This document shows, one piece after another, positions 19,785-29,765 of a stretch of 29,765 nucleotides of DNA (position 1 is the first letter of the stretch; every line of letters begins with the position of its first letter). A model generated the notes under the pieces. The model did no database searches, had not been told where the DNA came from, and saw only the letters and a list, made by a program, of their open reading frames with translations. The stretch is from Hypsibius dujardini (taxonomy: Eukaryota > Tardigrada > Eutardigrada > Parachela > Hypsibiidae). Both the position numbers and the translations under genes were made by a program. Location: the NCBI GenBank assembly GCA_001579985.1, contig LRSR01008650.1, positions 1-29,765 on the forward strand, given 5' to 3'.

Positions 19785-21195
19785 ATGCGCGTGGGACTCT
19801 TGCGTCTACTTGCTGCGGAGGCGACAGCTGTGTTGCCGAAGAAATCGCATGAAAGTTCAGGCAAACTTGCGAAGCCCGTGCTGAAGGGATGGTTGGCCGC
19901 GGAAACACGTCGCCATGCAATCTACAGCTTTGCCCTGTCCATCGGATTGTGTTTCGCGTACCGTGAGCTGGTGGGGGAGCCGAGGAAGAGGAAATACGAA
20001 GCGTTTTGGAGGTAAGAACTGTCTCTCTCCGATTTCCGTTTCTCTGCTCCATTTTTAAGTTACTTGCTAGTTTTGTTGCCTGATTGATTGATGAAGTTAT
20101 TTTCAAGTTCGTACTTAAATAAATTTTGAAACCAGTGTAAATAATGGCAAAGACCGAATTGGTTGATGGAAAATTATTGGGAGTTTAGGTCGCTTGAACG
20201 TCAGGATTTCTTAGTTGTTCCTGAATTGACTGATTGATTGATTGATTGAATGATTGAATGATTGAATGATTGATTGAATTATTCTGGACAACGGATCAGC
20301 GGATCAATGAATGGGATCAGGACAACAATGCTAAGTGACACAGAACTGTTATTGTCAGTTTTCAATACAGAAATGAATGCGTGTATGCTTTCAAAAAATA
20401 TGACAATTGGAGGTCCCAGTTTCTGTTAAACAAACTCGCTGACGGCAACTTTTTCAGTCCAAATATTGCCGTTATAGCTACTGTATACGCGTGTTGATAG
20501 GTTGATTGGTTTATTGGTTGATTGGTTGATTGGTTGATTGGCCTAAATTAACCGAATGTTTGCTTTTTCGGCATTTACAGATTCTGAGAACAGAAGCTGT
20601 GAAGCTGATGCTTACCTAGTCTTTGAATTAATCTATCCATAATATTTGTATCTTCCGTAACAATTTTCAGATTTTAAGTTTTTTTCAGCACTAGCTTTTA
20701 GACAAATTCAAACAGACAAAGTAGATTTTTAGAATAGATATTCAAACTTTTTAAGGTGTCCATGCCACTTATAGCACGATCTCGTGCCAAAGGATCACAT
20801 ATATTTAATGCGTGGTTCCTTTTCCTACAGGACCTATGATGAGCATGCTGATTTCAAACGAATGGTCAAAGCAGGGTTGTACACGGACATCACAATTGAA
20901 GATTTCGAAGCGGAAGAGCAAGCGCAACTGTAAGTTCAGAATCGGGAGTCGAACTCGGAGTCGGAGTCGGGACTCGGAGTCGGAGTCTGAGTCGGGACTC
21001 GGGACTCGGAGTCGAAGTCGGAGTCGGGACTCGGAGTCCGAGTCCGAGTCGAATCGATCGGCAGTTTATTCCCTCATCAACTTAATGACTGGCTAAATTT
21101 GTATTTGGAACTTTTTCGATATTAATTCATCCACTGATTGGTATTTCATTTCTGTTTACAGGAAAGAGCTGAAGAAGGCTGCCGGTCGCAAGTGA
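19785..21195 (+). CDS. COX6C: Cytochrome c oxidase subunit 6C
   Basis: Nuclear-encoded small subunit of mitochondrial complex IV, one transmembrane helix in the inner membrane. Exons 19785-20011, 20831-20929 and 21162-21195 join in phase to 119 aa. Family marks are the block TRRHAIYSFALSIGLCFAYR (helix), then RKRKYEAFWRTYDEHADFKR and MVKAGLY. Usual length is about 75 aa; here an extra 40 or so residues precede the conserved part, starting MRVGLLRLLAAEA, which resembles a mitochondrial presequence, and the C-terminus is extended with acidic then lysine-rich residues (EEQAQLKELKKAAGRK). The first ATG of the frame was chosen as start. Intron 1 has GATT repeats; intron 2 begins with a GAGTC/GACTC repeat. 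Confidence 0.85.
20221..20280. repeat. (GATT)n / (GAAT) repeat in COX6C intron 1
   Basis: GATT and GATTGAAT units. A second cluster of the form TTGGTTGA occurs at 20497-20541 in the same intron. Confidence 0.85.
20941..21056. repeat. GGAGTC / GGACTC hexamer repeat in COX6C intron 2
   Basis: About 115 bp of 6-mers containing GAGTC or GACTC, which are reverse complements of each other, starting about 10 bp after the exon 2 donor at 20930. The array can therefore pair with itself. Confidence 0.92.
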
Positions 21196-21585
21196 ACTTT
21201 TGGGAGCAGATGGCGCCACCAGTCTTTTTAGTGTATCTAAACGCTCTGTCAACTTCTCCGGAGTGGGTTGAGCTCCTTAACCGCTTTTATTTTGCCGTGA
21301 GTCTTGAAGATTTGTGAGTGAACCGAAATGTTGGTGAGGTCGGGATGACTTTCGTAAACTTGAAAATGAAAGAACCTGGACCGAAACAATGTCATCAGAA
21401 ACTTTCGGCATTTCATGTTTTAGCTCGTCGTTCTGCGTGATTTTAACCCATTTTCAGTAATAATAATTTTTCTCTAAAAGAGGAAAAACGTGTTAAGAGA
21501 GGAAAAATTATTTTCAGTTCCGCGTCCCATTGGGGCGTATCGATCGATCACTCTGCCTTTCGATTGATTCGTAAACTTCGTCGTA

Positions 21586-21764
21586 TACCAAGCAAACGCT
21601 TTGGGTTGAATCAGTACATGGGTTGAATCAGTCGGGTGGTGGAGGGCGCCACGAGTGGAAATTGTAACCAACACTCATTCAGCTTCACNCACCGCCTGCG
21701 GCGCCCTCCGCCACCCGACTGATTCAACCCATATAGTGATTCAACCCAAAGGGTTTGCCAGGTA
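21586..21764. repeat. Fold-back element with 65-bp arms
   Basis: Arms 21586-21650 and 21700-21764 are inverted copies at roughly 85-90% identity, ending in GGCGCCC at the loop side. Each arm carries the direct repeat GGGTTGAATCA twice. MITE-like form, non-coding. Confidence 0.92.
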
Positions 21765-22361
21765 CCAGTGAGTGAATGAAGCCTGGTACTTTTAATCGAC
21801 TGCGCATCGTTGCGACATCTTCTGAAATCTAGGCAGGCTTTCTTTTTTTCTCACGTTCCAGTCGTTTAGAGCCAGCCCTGTTAAACCATAAAACCGCGAA
21901 CGCTCCTCCGCTACTTGCCGACGCGTCGTTAACACGTCCGTACTCTCACGAAACGCAAACGAATCATTCATTTCGACGGGTGAGATAATCAGTCGAAAAG
22001 AACCGATACGTTGCTCATATATGAATAGGCTGGTAACATGGTCGATGCTGTCGCAAGGTTGGAAAGGCTGGTGGAAAGAGAAGAGGCCAGGAAATTCCAG
22101 GTGGGACTTAGCTGTTTCATCGGCCAAAGTCTGCTTGATAGGGTCGGAACGAAATGGCGAAAGTGTCAATATTGTAAAATGCCCAGTCTGATTGTACGAG
22201 ACCAAGCTGCATTTGGATCGGACAACAATTGAAGAGGCTGTGACTTCACCTCATTTTGTGTACTGTGGCAATTCATCATACGGGCCACGCGACTCTACCG
22301 TTTCACCAACTGGTGGATCAGACCAATGTAAACTTTCTCAGATGGCCGGCTTACCAAGTTT

Positions 22362-22485
22362 GTGATCTGTCTGTCTGTCGGTTTGTTTGTCTGTCTGTCC
22401 GTCTGTTTGTCTGTGTCTGTATGTCTGTCTGTCTGTTTGTCTCTCTTCTATATGTCTCTGTTTGCTGTCTGTCTTGTCTTGTCTC

Positions 22486-22540
<55 letters not shown>

Positions 22541-22580
22541 GCTTCGTGACTGTTTATTTGTTGGGTTGTCTGTCTATCAA
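22362..22580. repeat. (TCTG)n tetranucleotide repeat
   Basis: A degenerate array with about 12 perfect TCTG units at 22486-22542. It lies upstream of the transferrin gene. Confidence 0.95.
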
Positions 22581-23206
22581 ATGCAACAGTTTAAATAGCC
22601 AATAATAAATCTCTCTTATATAATATTATAATATTACTCGTTTCAAACATGTAGTGTCAATTTCTAGTCGTTCCGCGGTCGCCCATCAGATGTCAGCCGT
22701 CCGCACCCATTTGCATGCAGTTCGTCACCCCTTATCACCCGTGCGCCAGAGCAGGTGAAAGTGGCGAAGTGTTCGAAAACAAGCGCAGAAGATAAAGGCC
22801 TCTAGTTCCCCTTCCTCCTCACCTCAATGCTTGAGCTCAGCATATTCAATAATTACGCATCCAACATGGCATTTATCGGTGAGTTTCAAGGTAAACAGTG
22901 GAGAGGGAGGACCGGTGTGCTGCTCTTATCACCAACCGAAATTCCGACGAAGGTGATAAAAGTTTTGGTGTAAAGTAAACTTGCGAAAGTCTCCTACACC
23001 GGTAAAAGTGTATCGGAGGGTAGTCGTTCGTGCGCTCTCGCTGTAAACGCTCCAACTGGAACACATAATTTCGCCTCAACAGCACTGAAGTCTCTCTACC
23101 AGATCACTTCATATACTAGGTGTCGTCTTTTTTAGGCTATAACGTTCCACACCCTTAACGCCGCATGTGGATTGGTGTTTTTTACATTGGGATAAAATCA
23201 GCCGGA

Positions 23207-24717
23207 ATGGCATTATTCGGTGTACTGTTTCTCGTCGGACTTGGACTAACCGCCGCCCAGTACCAGCCGTATCAGCAACAGAACCAGCAGCAACCGCAAC
23301 AGAGTTCCTATGGGTCGCCAAGTCAAAGCTATGGCGGACAGAGTTCACAAGGTGAGAATTCGACATTCTTCAATTAAAAAGGACAGCTGCTAACAAATTT
23401 TAACAAAGGAAGCGAGTTTAAAATATCCATTTTATGGTTTAAAATAAAACTTATAGCGCTGTTTGGTAAGGTGCGGAAATATACGAAACGTCATTATGGG
23501 TCCTTATCCAAACTAAATTAGTCGAGTACATAGCAATACAGAATTGCTAGCTGGCTCTATTATTGTTACAGCTTAATTTTTAATTTCCTGGATTCAATCC
23601 GGCGAGACCGTTCACCACGGCAGGATCTTTTCGAGCGATTAATTTAACAAACTTTACAATCAAATTAACCTCCGCGGAAAAGAACTGATTAATGCCAGGA
23701 ACGGAAAGTCCTAGAGATTCCTCTAGTTGGGACTAGTTGGGACGAATTTTTCCCAGATCTGTTGAGCAAACTGTGCGTTGGGAAAACGGGCTTGTTATTT
23801 ATACATTAGTTTGGATGTTCGGTCATTACCATCATTCCCAGCGAGGTTTTAAAAGCAGAATCGCAACTCTGATGAGTCTGGCGACCACTAGAGATTTAAT
23901 TGCCGGAACTGACAGGAAACCGGGATTGACAGGAAGCCGGGATTGACAGGAAGCTGGAACTGACCGGAATAAAATTATTACGTTATATTTTGAATTCCGC
24001 ATTGGAATGATGATGATTTGTTTTTTAGGATCCCAATCTTGGAACTCACAACCGCAGCAACAGCAAAACCCTTATGGCGCGCAAGATCCTTACAACAGTC
24101 GGCCAGGTCAAGTGAACAACAACAACAACAACAACCCGAACTTTTATAATAACGCAGGAGGCGGTGTCGGTGCCAATCCCAACTCACGCGCTGGAGTGCC
24201 ATTTCGCTTCTGTACCGTTACCGATGAGGAACAGCAGTTCTGCCAGACGATGATCTATCAGTTGGCTCAGAGCAACATGCGCTCGGCGGCACTGCCCGGC
24301 GCTCGTCAGAAGCGCCGGGATAGTGTCCGGTTCTCTTACACATGCGTCCGAGCTGTTGACAAGTATGAACTCTCTAGTTCTACACTTTCAATTCGATTAT
24401 TACATTACATAAGTGAAATTTACACTAATAAGTATGATATGTTTTCAGATTGGAATGTATGAAATGGGTTGGAATGACTCAGCCGAAGGCAGATGTGGTC
24501 TTGGTGACGCCTGGAGAAGCTTACGTCGGCCGGGATCACGGACTCATACCTTTGGCGTATGAGAGGATAGGACAAGAGGGTTGTAAGTTACAAAACATAT
24601 TCGATTCATGGGATCAGAACATGTCTGTCTGTCTGTCTGAATGTTTGTCTGAATGTTTGTCTGAATGTTTGTCTGTCTGTCTGAATGTTTGTCTGAATGT
24701 CTGTCTGTCTGTCTGAA

Positions 24718-24752
<35 letters not shown>

Positions 24753-25516
24753 TTGTTTGCACCCTATCTGCCTATCTGCCTACTCTCTGTCTATTCTGTA
24801 TCACTTTCTGACCGTCCATGTTACTGGCTGTTATTTGCTTGTTTTTCTGGCTGACTCCTCTCTACATTATGGACATTTTCGAGGCATCCCAGTCACATCC
24901 TCGACAGATCTCAGCGCTGGAATAATGCTGTGCCGTATAAATTAAATATTTACTGTATGCATTTTTTTCAGCTTATTTTGAGGATCAAGTTGTGGCCGTC
25001 ATCCGTGCAGACCGCAACATCAACGACGTCGGTGCCCTTCGAGGGAAAAGTGCCTGCTTCGGGCCAGTCGGGGATAGCACCTGGGACCATGTAATGGCCT
25101 TCCTACGAACATCTCAAACCGGGCTATCCACTCCACCTTGCAACGGGAATTACATGGATTCCGCTCAAGGATTCTTCGGAGATATGTGTGCACCTTACGA
25201 CATCCGAAAGTTCAGCGACGCCGAAAGTAAAAGCAATTCCCTCTGAGTTGTGTACGTATTTCCTCGATCCCGATTTCATTGGTTGTCACTTGTGTTTTGT
25301 AGATGCTCGCTATGCGAAGGTCTGCTCGCTTTGTTCTCAGAGCTGCGCGGTGGTGCCCAACATGCCGGCGGATTTCGCACTAAACTGCTTCCTTCAGAAT
25401 GAACGTGTAGATGTGGCTTTCCTTCAGGCATCCGTACTCCGGCAGGCTATCTCTTCTGGTAGTTTTCCGCAACCGCATATGTAAGTGCTAATCTCACAAT
25501 TCAAAGTTTGAGCATC

Positions 25517-25575
<59 letters not shown>

Positions 25576-26637
25576 GCCTGTCTGCCTGTCTCTTTGTCTG
25601 TCTCTTTGTCTCTCTATCTGTTTGTCTGTTTGTATATTTATCTGTTTGTATGTCTATCTGTTTGTCTGCCGGTCTTATTGATCAATTTTTAAAATATTTA
25701 TTGTTTGTGTTTAAATCGGAATCTTCTAGGTATCAAGTTCTCTGCCCACAGTCGGAGACCGGACCACTCCCACTAGTTCAACAGGTGCAAGGCGGTTTCA
25801 CCCGTAGCGTCCAAGAATGGTCTGAGTGCTACCTCGGCCGCACCCCAACCAACGTCTGGCTGACGCGACAAGGCATTGAAAACTTTGAGGACATGACCCA
25901 GCGACTCTTCGAAATATTTACCTCTGGTGGCGGTAATACCCTGCAGCCGAATGGCGCTCCGTCACCGCGCAGCCAATGGTTAGATCTGTTCTTCACCGGC
26001 CGATACAGTGATAATCAGCGCGTCACTCGTTTCACTATGGTTCGCGGCATTGGGAATACTCCCGAAGAAATGGACAAATACCTTTGTAGGTCTTGAATTT
26101 GATTATATTAAACTGTGAAGTTCTCTTCCTTACTGGTGGATGTATTTGTAGCTGGATTCACGCAATATATTGAGGACAAGGTTTCCTGTAGCCTGCAAGA
26201 AAAGGCCAAGTGGTGCACGACATCCAAGGCTGATCAGGAAAGATGTTTGGTGATGCAGAAGGCATTCAAGGTAACTAGACCGGCCATTCTCAAGAACCGA
26301 ACGAAGCAATATCTTTCTTTTTCAGGCATACCGACTCCGACCTGAACTGGAATGCGAGATTCCCGTTAAAAACAGTTATGTTTGTCTTGAGAAGATTCAG
26401 CAGAACAAGACGGACTTGGCATTGATCGACATCGGGGACTTAGTCACAGCGGGAAAGTATGTTTGTGGGATCAGTCTGCTTGTACAAGAACATTATGCAG
26501 ATCTATCGAGAGACCCTATTTCAAGATATGACACAAAAGACATTCAAAAACATATTTAGATAGATGGATAGGCAGACAGGCAGGCAGACAGGCAGACAGG
26601 CAGAAAGACATAAGGACAGACAGACATACAGACAGAC

Positions 26638-26680
<43 letters not shown>

Positions 26681-28267
26681 AAAATAGACAGACAAATAGA
26701 CAGACAATTATACAGACAGTCAGTCTTCCAAATAGAGAGATAGTCAGAAAACATAGAAGGGTGTACCACTTATACCCAAAGCTTCGTGTGGCAAGAACAA
26801 TTTAACAAATAATATTACCCATTGTTTTTTGCAGTTACTACAACGCCATTCAAATTGCCCAGGAGCGATACCTCGTGCAAGACCCCCAGTCCGGTTCGTC
26901 CGGGCCAATCGATGAGCTGTATTCGGTTGCCATCGTTCGCGATGCCGGAATCAAATCACTTGCTGATCTTCGCGGGAAACGAGCCTGCTTCACCGGCCTA
27001 TGGGAAGCCCAAGGTTTCATGCTTCCTATGGATGCCATCAAGAAGCAGGTGAATGGCGATTACAGTGACGGCAGACACCTTCAAACAGCGGAGGATTTCT
27101 TCGGAGACTCCTGCCTGCCTGGCTTGGCTGACGGCGAACCGATCAACTTCAAGAATGAGCAACCCAAGGATAAGCTCTGTCGGCAGTGTGAGGGTGGACA
27201 GACGGGATGCTCCCGTGGAGGTGACAAGAAGTACACAGGTCCTTTGGGAGCACTCAAATGCCTTCGCGACGGCAAAGGGGATGTTGCTTTCGTGCCGCAT
27301 ACGGTTTTGTCGGAAATTCCGCAGACAGAGAAACAAAGCTTTTATCTTATTTGCAACGGTGCGTTCCAGTCGCTGGATAGCTACGCTAGCTGCAACCAAG
27401 GCAAGGCTCCCGGAAGCGTTCTCGTTACTAATCGGTAAGTAAAAGACAGATCAAGGCGGAAAAACATAAAGAAACAGACAGATAGACAAACAAACAAACA
27501 AACAAACAGTCAGGCAGACAAATAGACGAACAAAGAGGTAGGCAATACATACAGACAAACAAACATTCAGAAAAGCAAACAGATTGATAGATAGACAAAA
27601 AGACAGATGGACGGACAGACGGACAGACAAACAGTTAGGTAGGCAGGTAGACAGGCAGACAGATAACAGACCGATAGACACTCAGGTACACTATGAAATA
27701 TCGGGCATTTTACGTGGCAAATTGGGGTACAGGTACAAGCAGCCACAAGAGAAACGCCGGCTGCAGGAAATGATCCTCACGGCCAGCCAGCTCTTCAGTT
27801 CAGATTTATCCTCGCAATACCAACCTGGTGGCAACGCACAGAGCTTAACGTCATCTGGATCCGACCGGAGTCGTCGAACTTTCAAGATGTTCGGCAAGCG
27901 CAACCGAACCGACATCAATCAATACGGCCCAATCAATTCCGGCCAGTTCAACTTTCCCGCACCCGGCGCGGCGGGACCAAACTCTTGGAGTTCCAACCCA
28001 ACTGCTGTCGGGGTGTTCCCAATCCCTGTGGCAGTGTGGACCGACCCAGCTGAGTACGCCATTTTTGGACCATCGGCCTACGACTTGCGTAGCTTCGGCG
28101 ACCTCAACACAACCAGCGTTGGAGATGCCCTGCAGAGTTTCCTGACAATCGGGGAGCGCTCAGACTGGAAGAGATGGTACGAGACAGGACATGGAAGTCG
28201 TCTTTCTGCCGCCGGTGTTACGATGATGTTTTTATTCGGCCTGCTTAGCCGTGTTCTTCTCTTGTAA
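23207..28267 (+). CDS. GPI-anchored two-lobe transferrin (melanotransferrin/transferrin-2-like) with eroded iron sites
   Basis: Ten phase-consistent exons: 23207-23351, 24029-24362, 24449-24582, 24972-25226, 25303-25480, 25730-26085, 26152-26270, 26326-26456, 26835-27434, 27733-28267; about 928 aa. Start at 23207 gives signal peptide MALFGVLFLVGLGLTAAQ; an upstream in-frame ATG (23165) would bury it. Residues 19-100 are Gln/Asn/Gly-rich. Lobe 1 (about 106-480) has FRFCTVTDEEQQFC, LRGKSACFGPVGDS and DVAFLQ. Lobe 2 (about 488-800) has KWCTTSKADQERC, LYSVAIVRD, LRGKRACFTGLWEAQGF and GDVAFVPHTV. The tail, ending GVTMMFLFGLLSRVLLL, is a GPI-type signal. By motif alignment to human transferrin, lobe 1 lacks the Asp, both Tyr, the His and the Arg/Thr of the iron/carbonate site; lobe 2 seems to keep Asp, two Tyr and Thr but not His or Arg. 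Normal iron transport is therefore doubtful. Confidence 0.9.
23909..23965. repeat. About 17-bp tandem repeat in transferrin intron 1
   Basis: About three and a half copies of a unit like GACAGGAAGCCGGGATT, with small differences, close before exon 2. Confidence 0.8.
24618..24760. repeat. (TCTG)n/(TCTGAATGTT) repeat in transferrin intron 3
   Basis: TCTG units mixed with TGAATGTT, starting about 35 bp after the exon 3 donor. Confidence 0.93.
25517..25675. repeat. (TCTG)n repeat in transferrin intron 5
   Basis: A tetranucleotide array with a pure central tract and degenerate right end, between exons 5 and 6. Confidence 0.93.
26559..26716. repeat. (CAGA)n repeat in transferrin intron 8
   Basis: The same motif family on the opposite strand to introns 3 and 5, with CAGG variants at the left end. 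Confidence 0.93.
27461..27690. repeat. (CAGA/CAAA)n repeat in transferrin intron 9
   Basis: A degenerate array of CAGA, CAAA and CGGA units between exons 9 and 10. The open frame that runs from it into exon 10 is fortuitous; the acceptor is at 27732. Confidence 0.9.
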
Positions 28268-28901
28268 TACCGAATCAGTGGGTAACCTATTTTTTGTATT
28301 TCCTTTTTTTGAGGGTCAATCTAGTATTGCTGTCTTTTTTGTTGGTCTTCCTTTTCCGCATAGTTACTTTCCTGTCACAACGTTCTTGCGAATATCTGAT
28401 TTTTAAATAACAATATTATTAAAATGCGTCACTGTACCGTACAACAAAGATTTTACATCTAACAGATTTGTACAACTGCTTTATTGACGTGACTCTACTT
28501 AATTGCTAATTACAACTACTATTTTCTACATGCACACTGCTCGGACTGCTAAACCTACTTCAGTCCACCATAATTTAAGACCATGGAAAACGACGGTTAT
28601 TGAGTACCCTGATGTACCCTGATATAGGAGAGAATGGGAAATGATGCACGAACGTGCTCTTAAAGGTGTTTTGTCGGTCGGAAGAGTGGGTCACTGGAGC
28701 TGACATTAACCTTTTTTAGTCAACTCTGCAGCCTGAAAATTGTCGACGGCGACAAAACAGTTGGTTACGCCACGACGAGAGGGACCTCGTACGCTTATGA
28801 CCGAAATTTCTTTCGACTATCCGCATAAAAAGCTGTAAGACTTTTGCATTTGCATATTCTGAGCAGAGCAGAACACAGAACAGAGATTTGCAACAAGCGT
28901 C
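28268..28901. other. Intergenic region between transferrin and astacin-like gene
   Basis: It holds the transferrin 3' UTR and the promoter of the next gene. ATTAAA at 28418-28423 is a possible poly(A) signal. A TATA-like CATAAAAAG at 28824-28832 sits about 70 bp before the next start codon. Confidence 0.6.
28824..28832 (+). promoter_or_regulatory. TATA-like box of the astacin-like gene
   Basis: CATAAAAAG would place transcription start near 28855 and leave a 5' leader of about 50 nt before the ATG at 28902. Confidence 0.4.
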
Positions 28902-29363
28902 ATGAACGGGATCGCGATTCTTTTTCTGTCGGCGTTGTGCGCGGGGTCGGTCAAGGCTGCGGTGCTGAGCGCCAACGATCCTCGATACACCAACTGGTAA
29001 ATATATCTTGCTTTCATAACACACCTGCTGAAGAAACAGGCCCAAATTTACACATTCGTTCTTCTCGAGGCCGAAATTGTACGCAACGGACAGCCGGACA
29101 CGCATCCCGGTTTTCATCGACAGCGCCAATTATTCAACTGGTACATATCATAACGTGAATCCACTCAAAAGCTTAGTTGGATTGGATGCCATGACTATTA
29201 TTTGGCTTGCAGATACCGCATGTGTCGCAAACATTCGGACCGCCCTCGCACAGATGAACACGGACCTTCTTGGGTGCATCGAGTTTGTGGAGATTCCAAC
29301 CCTGAACACGGCCAGTTTGCTTGGATTTGACTTTCTCGTCATCTCCAACACACTGGGAAACGG
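28902..29363 (+). CDS. Astacin-like zinc metalloprotease, N-terminal part (cut by window)
   Basis: Three phase-consistent exons, 28902-28996, 29040-29140 and 29213-29363, encode about 115 residues. The start MNGIAILFLSALCAGSVKAA is a signal peptide, so the product is secreted. The rest reads as the beginning of an astacin catalytic domain: RIPVFIDSANYST corresponds to the family's IPY.ID strand, and ACVANIRTALAQMNTDLLGC then IEFVEI to the helix followed by C-I-x-F-V. FDFLVISNTLGNG then suits the strand before the next Cys. There is almost no pro-domain. The zinc motif HExxHxxGxxH would lie in exons beyond the window, so the assignment rests on the N-terminal pattern only. Exon 3 ends at a GTACGC donor and the following intron contains a fold-back element. 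Confidence 0.6.
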
Positions 29364-29765
29364 GTACGCTCTTCCTAGAAGAAGTACTGTATTTTCGCGT
29401 TAGACAGGGACAGCGTACGAGCTGTGGAACGTTTAATCGGCCACGCGGCGCTTGTGCTGTGTGTACGGTGCACACAGCCGTGCACACGTTCCACCCCAGT
29501 ACAACTGTCCCTGTCTAACGCGAAAATACAATATTTGTCATACTTAGTTGCGTAATAAGGCCGTGGGACCTATAAGTTAGAGCCTAGACATTTGTAGCCG
29601 GCAAACGCGTTTCATAGTTCCAGTTTCATGAAACACGTTCGCTGGCCCATTCATTCCAGTCGGGCAGACGTGTTTCATTCAAGCTTTTACAAGTCGTTTC
29701 GATTTCCATTAAATTTTAAATATTGCCTAGTATAATCAAATTTGTGGAGTTAAATGTATTATTTT
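29364..29765. other. Intron of the astacin-like gene, to window end
   Basis: Follows the exon 3 donor. It contains a fold-back element at 29388-29530; the remainder is AT-rich with no exon that I recognise. Confidence 0.5.
29388..29530. repeat. Fold-back element with 44-bp arms, outer 26 bp perfect
   Basis: Arms 29388-29431 and 29487-29530. The outer 26 bp (TGTATTTTCGCGTTAGACAG and the next six bases) are perfectly inverted; the inner parts match at GTAC and TGGAACG. The centre has its own small hairpin around GGTGCACACAGCCGTGC. MITE-like; no certain target-site duplication. Confidence 0.93.

Larger units (their letters stand above)
21196..23206. other. Intergenic region between COX6C and transferrin
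   Basis: No recognised gene. It contains a small AT-rich inverted repeat at about 21461-21515, a large fold-back at 21586-21764 with one unresolved base (N at 21689), and a TCTG array. Overlapping antisense frames at 21.8-22.2 kb have no family resemblance. ATGGCATTTATCG followed by GTGAGT at 22866-22883 could be a short upstream exon, but I cannot join it. Confidence 0.55.

Noticed and set aside
21792-22205. 137-codon minus frame, with an antisense 64-codon plus frame
   Set aside because: No recognisable motif, and the two antisense frames cannot both be real; neither has convincing splice partners.
23165-23206. Upstream in-frame ATG of the transferrin gene
   Set aside because: Starting there would put a mixed 14-residue stretch before a clean signal peptide; the ATG at 23207 fits better.
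27584-27732. In-frame extension upstream of transferrin exon 10
   Set aside because: It reads through a CAGA repeat; the phase-correct acceptor is at 27732.

Overview
The window is animal nuclear DNA. Genes are split by short GT-AG introns, both strands are used, and introns and intergenic DNA are full of simple repeats and fold-back (inverted-repeat) elements. Gene types are metazoan: XPR1 phosphate exporter, COX6C, a GPI-anchored transferrin, an astacin protease and a natriuretic-receptor-type membrane receptor. The receptor type and a bacterial/fungal-looking SnoaL-like protein would fit a small ecdysozoan such as a tardigrade. That is a guess; nothing here fixes the phylum.

Layout. 1-6.5 kb: no gene recognised; microsatellites and minisatellites. 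6.5-9.4 kb (-): a receptor with an ANF-receptor ligand-binding ectodomain and one transmembrane helix, in 10-11 exons; its cytoplasmic end was not found. 9.4-11.5 kb: mostly non-coding, with a large fold-back element. 11.5-14.25 kb (+): two adjacent open frames encoding six SnoaL-like domains; a frame-preserving 176-nt intron could join them into one 849-aa protein. 14.7-18.7 kb (-): complete 14-exon XPR1 homologue (SPX + EXS, about 762 aa), tail-to-tail with the SnoaL gene. 19.8-21.2 kb (+): three-exon COX6C, head-to-head with XPR1. 21.2-23.2 kb: fold-back element and (TCTG)n. 23.2-28.3 kb (+): ten-exon, about 928-aa two-lobed transferrin with a Q/N-rich N-terminus, a GPI-type C-terminus and eroded iron-binding sites. 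28.9 kb to the edge (+): first three exons of an astacin-like metalloprotease, cut by the window.

The genes do not form a pathway; they are independent neighbours. The most unusual items are the six-domain SnoaL array, the transferrin with degraded metal ligands, an apparent 28-nt intron and a frame problem in the receptor gene, and at least five unrelated-looking fold-back elements in 24 kb, four of them in introns. Exon borders were read by eye from splice signals, reading phase and family similarity, with no transcript data.
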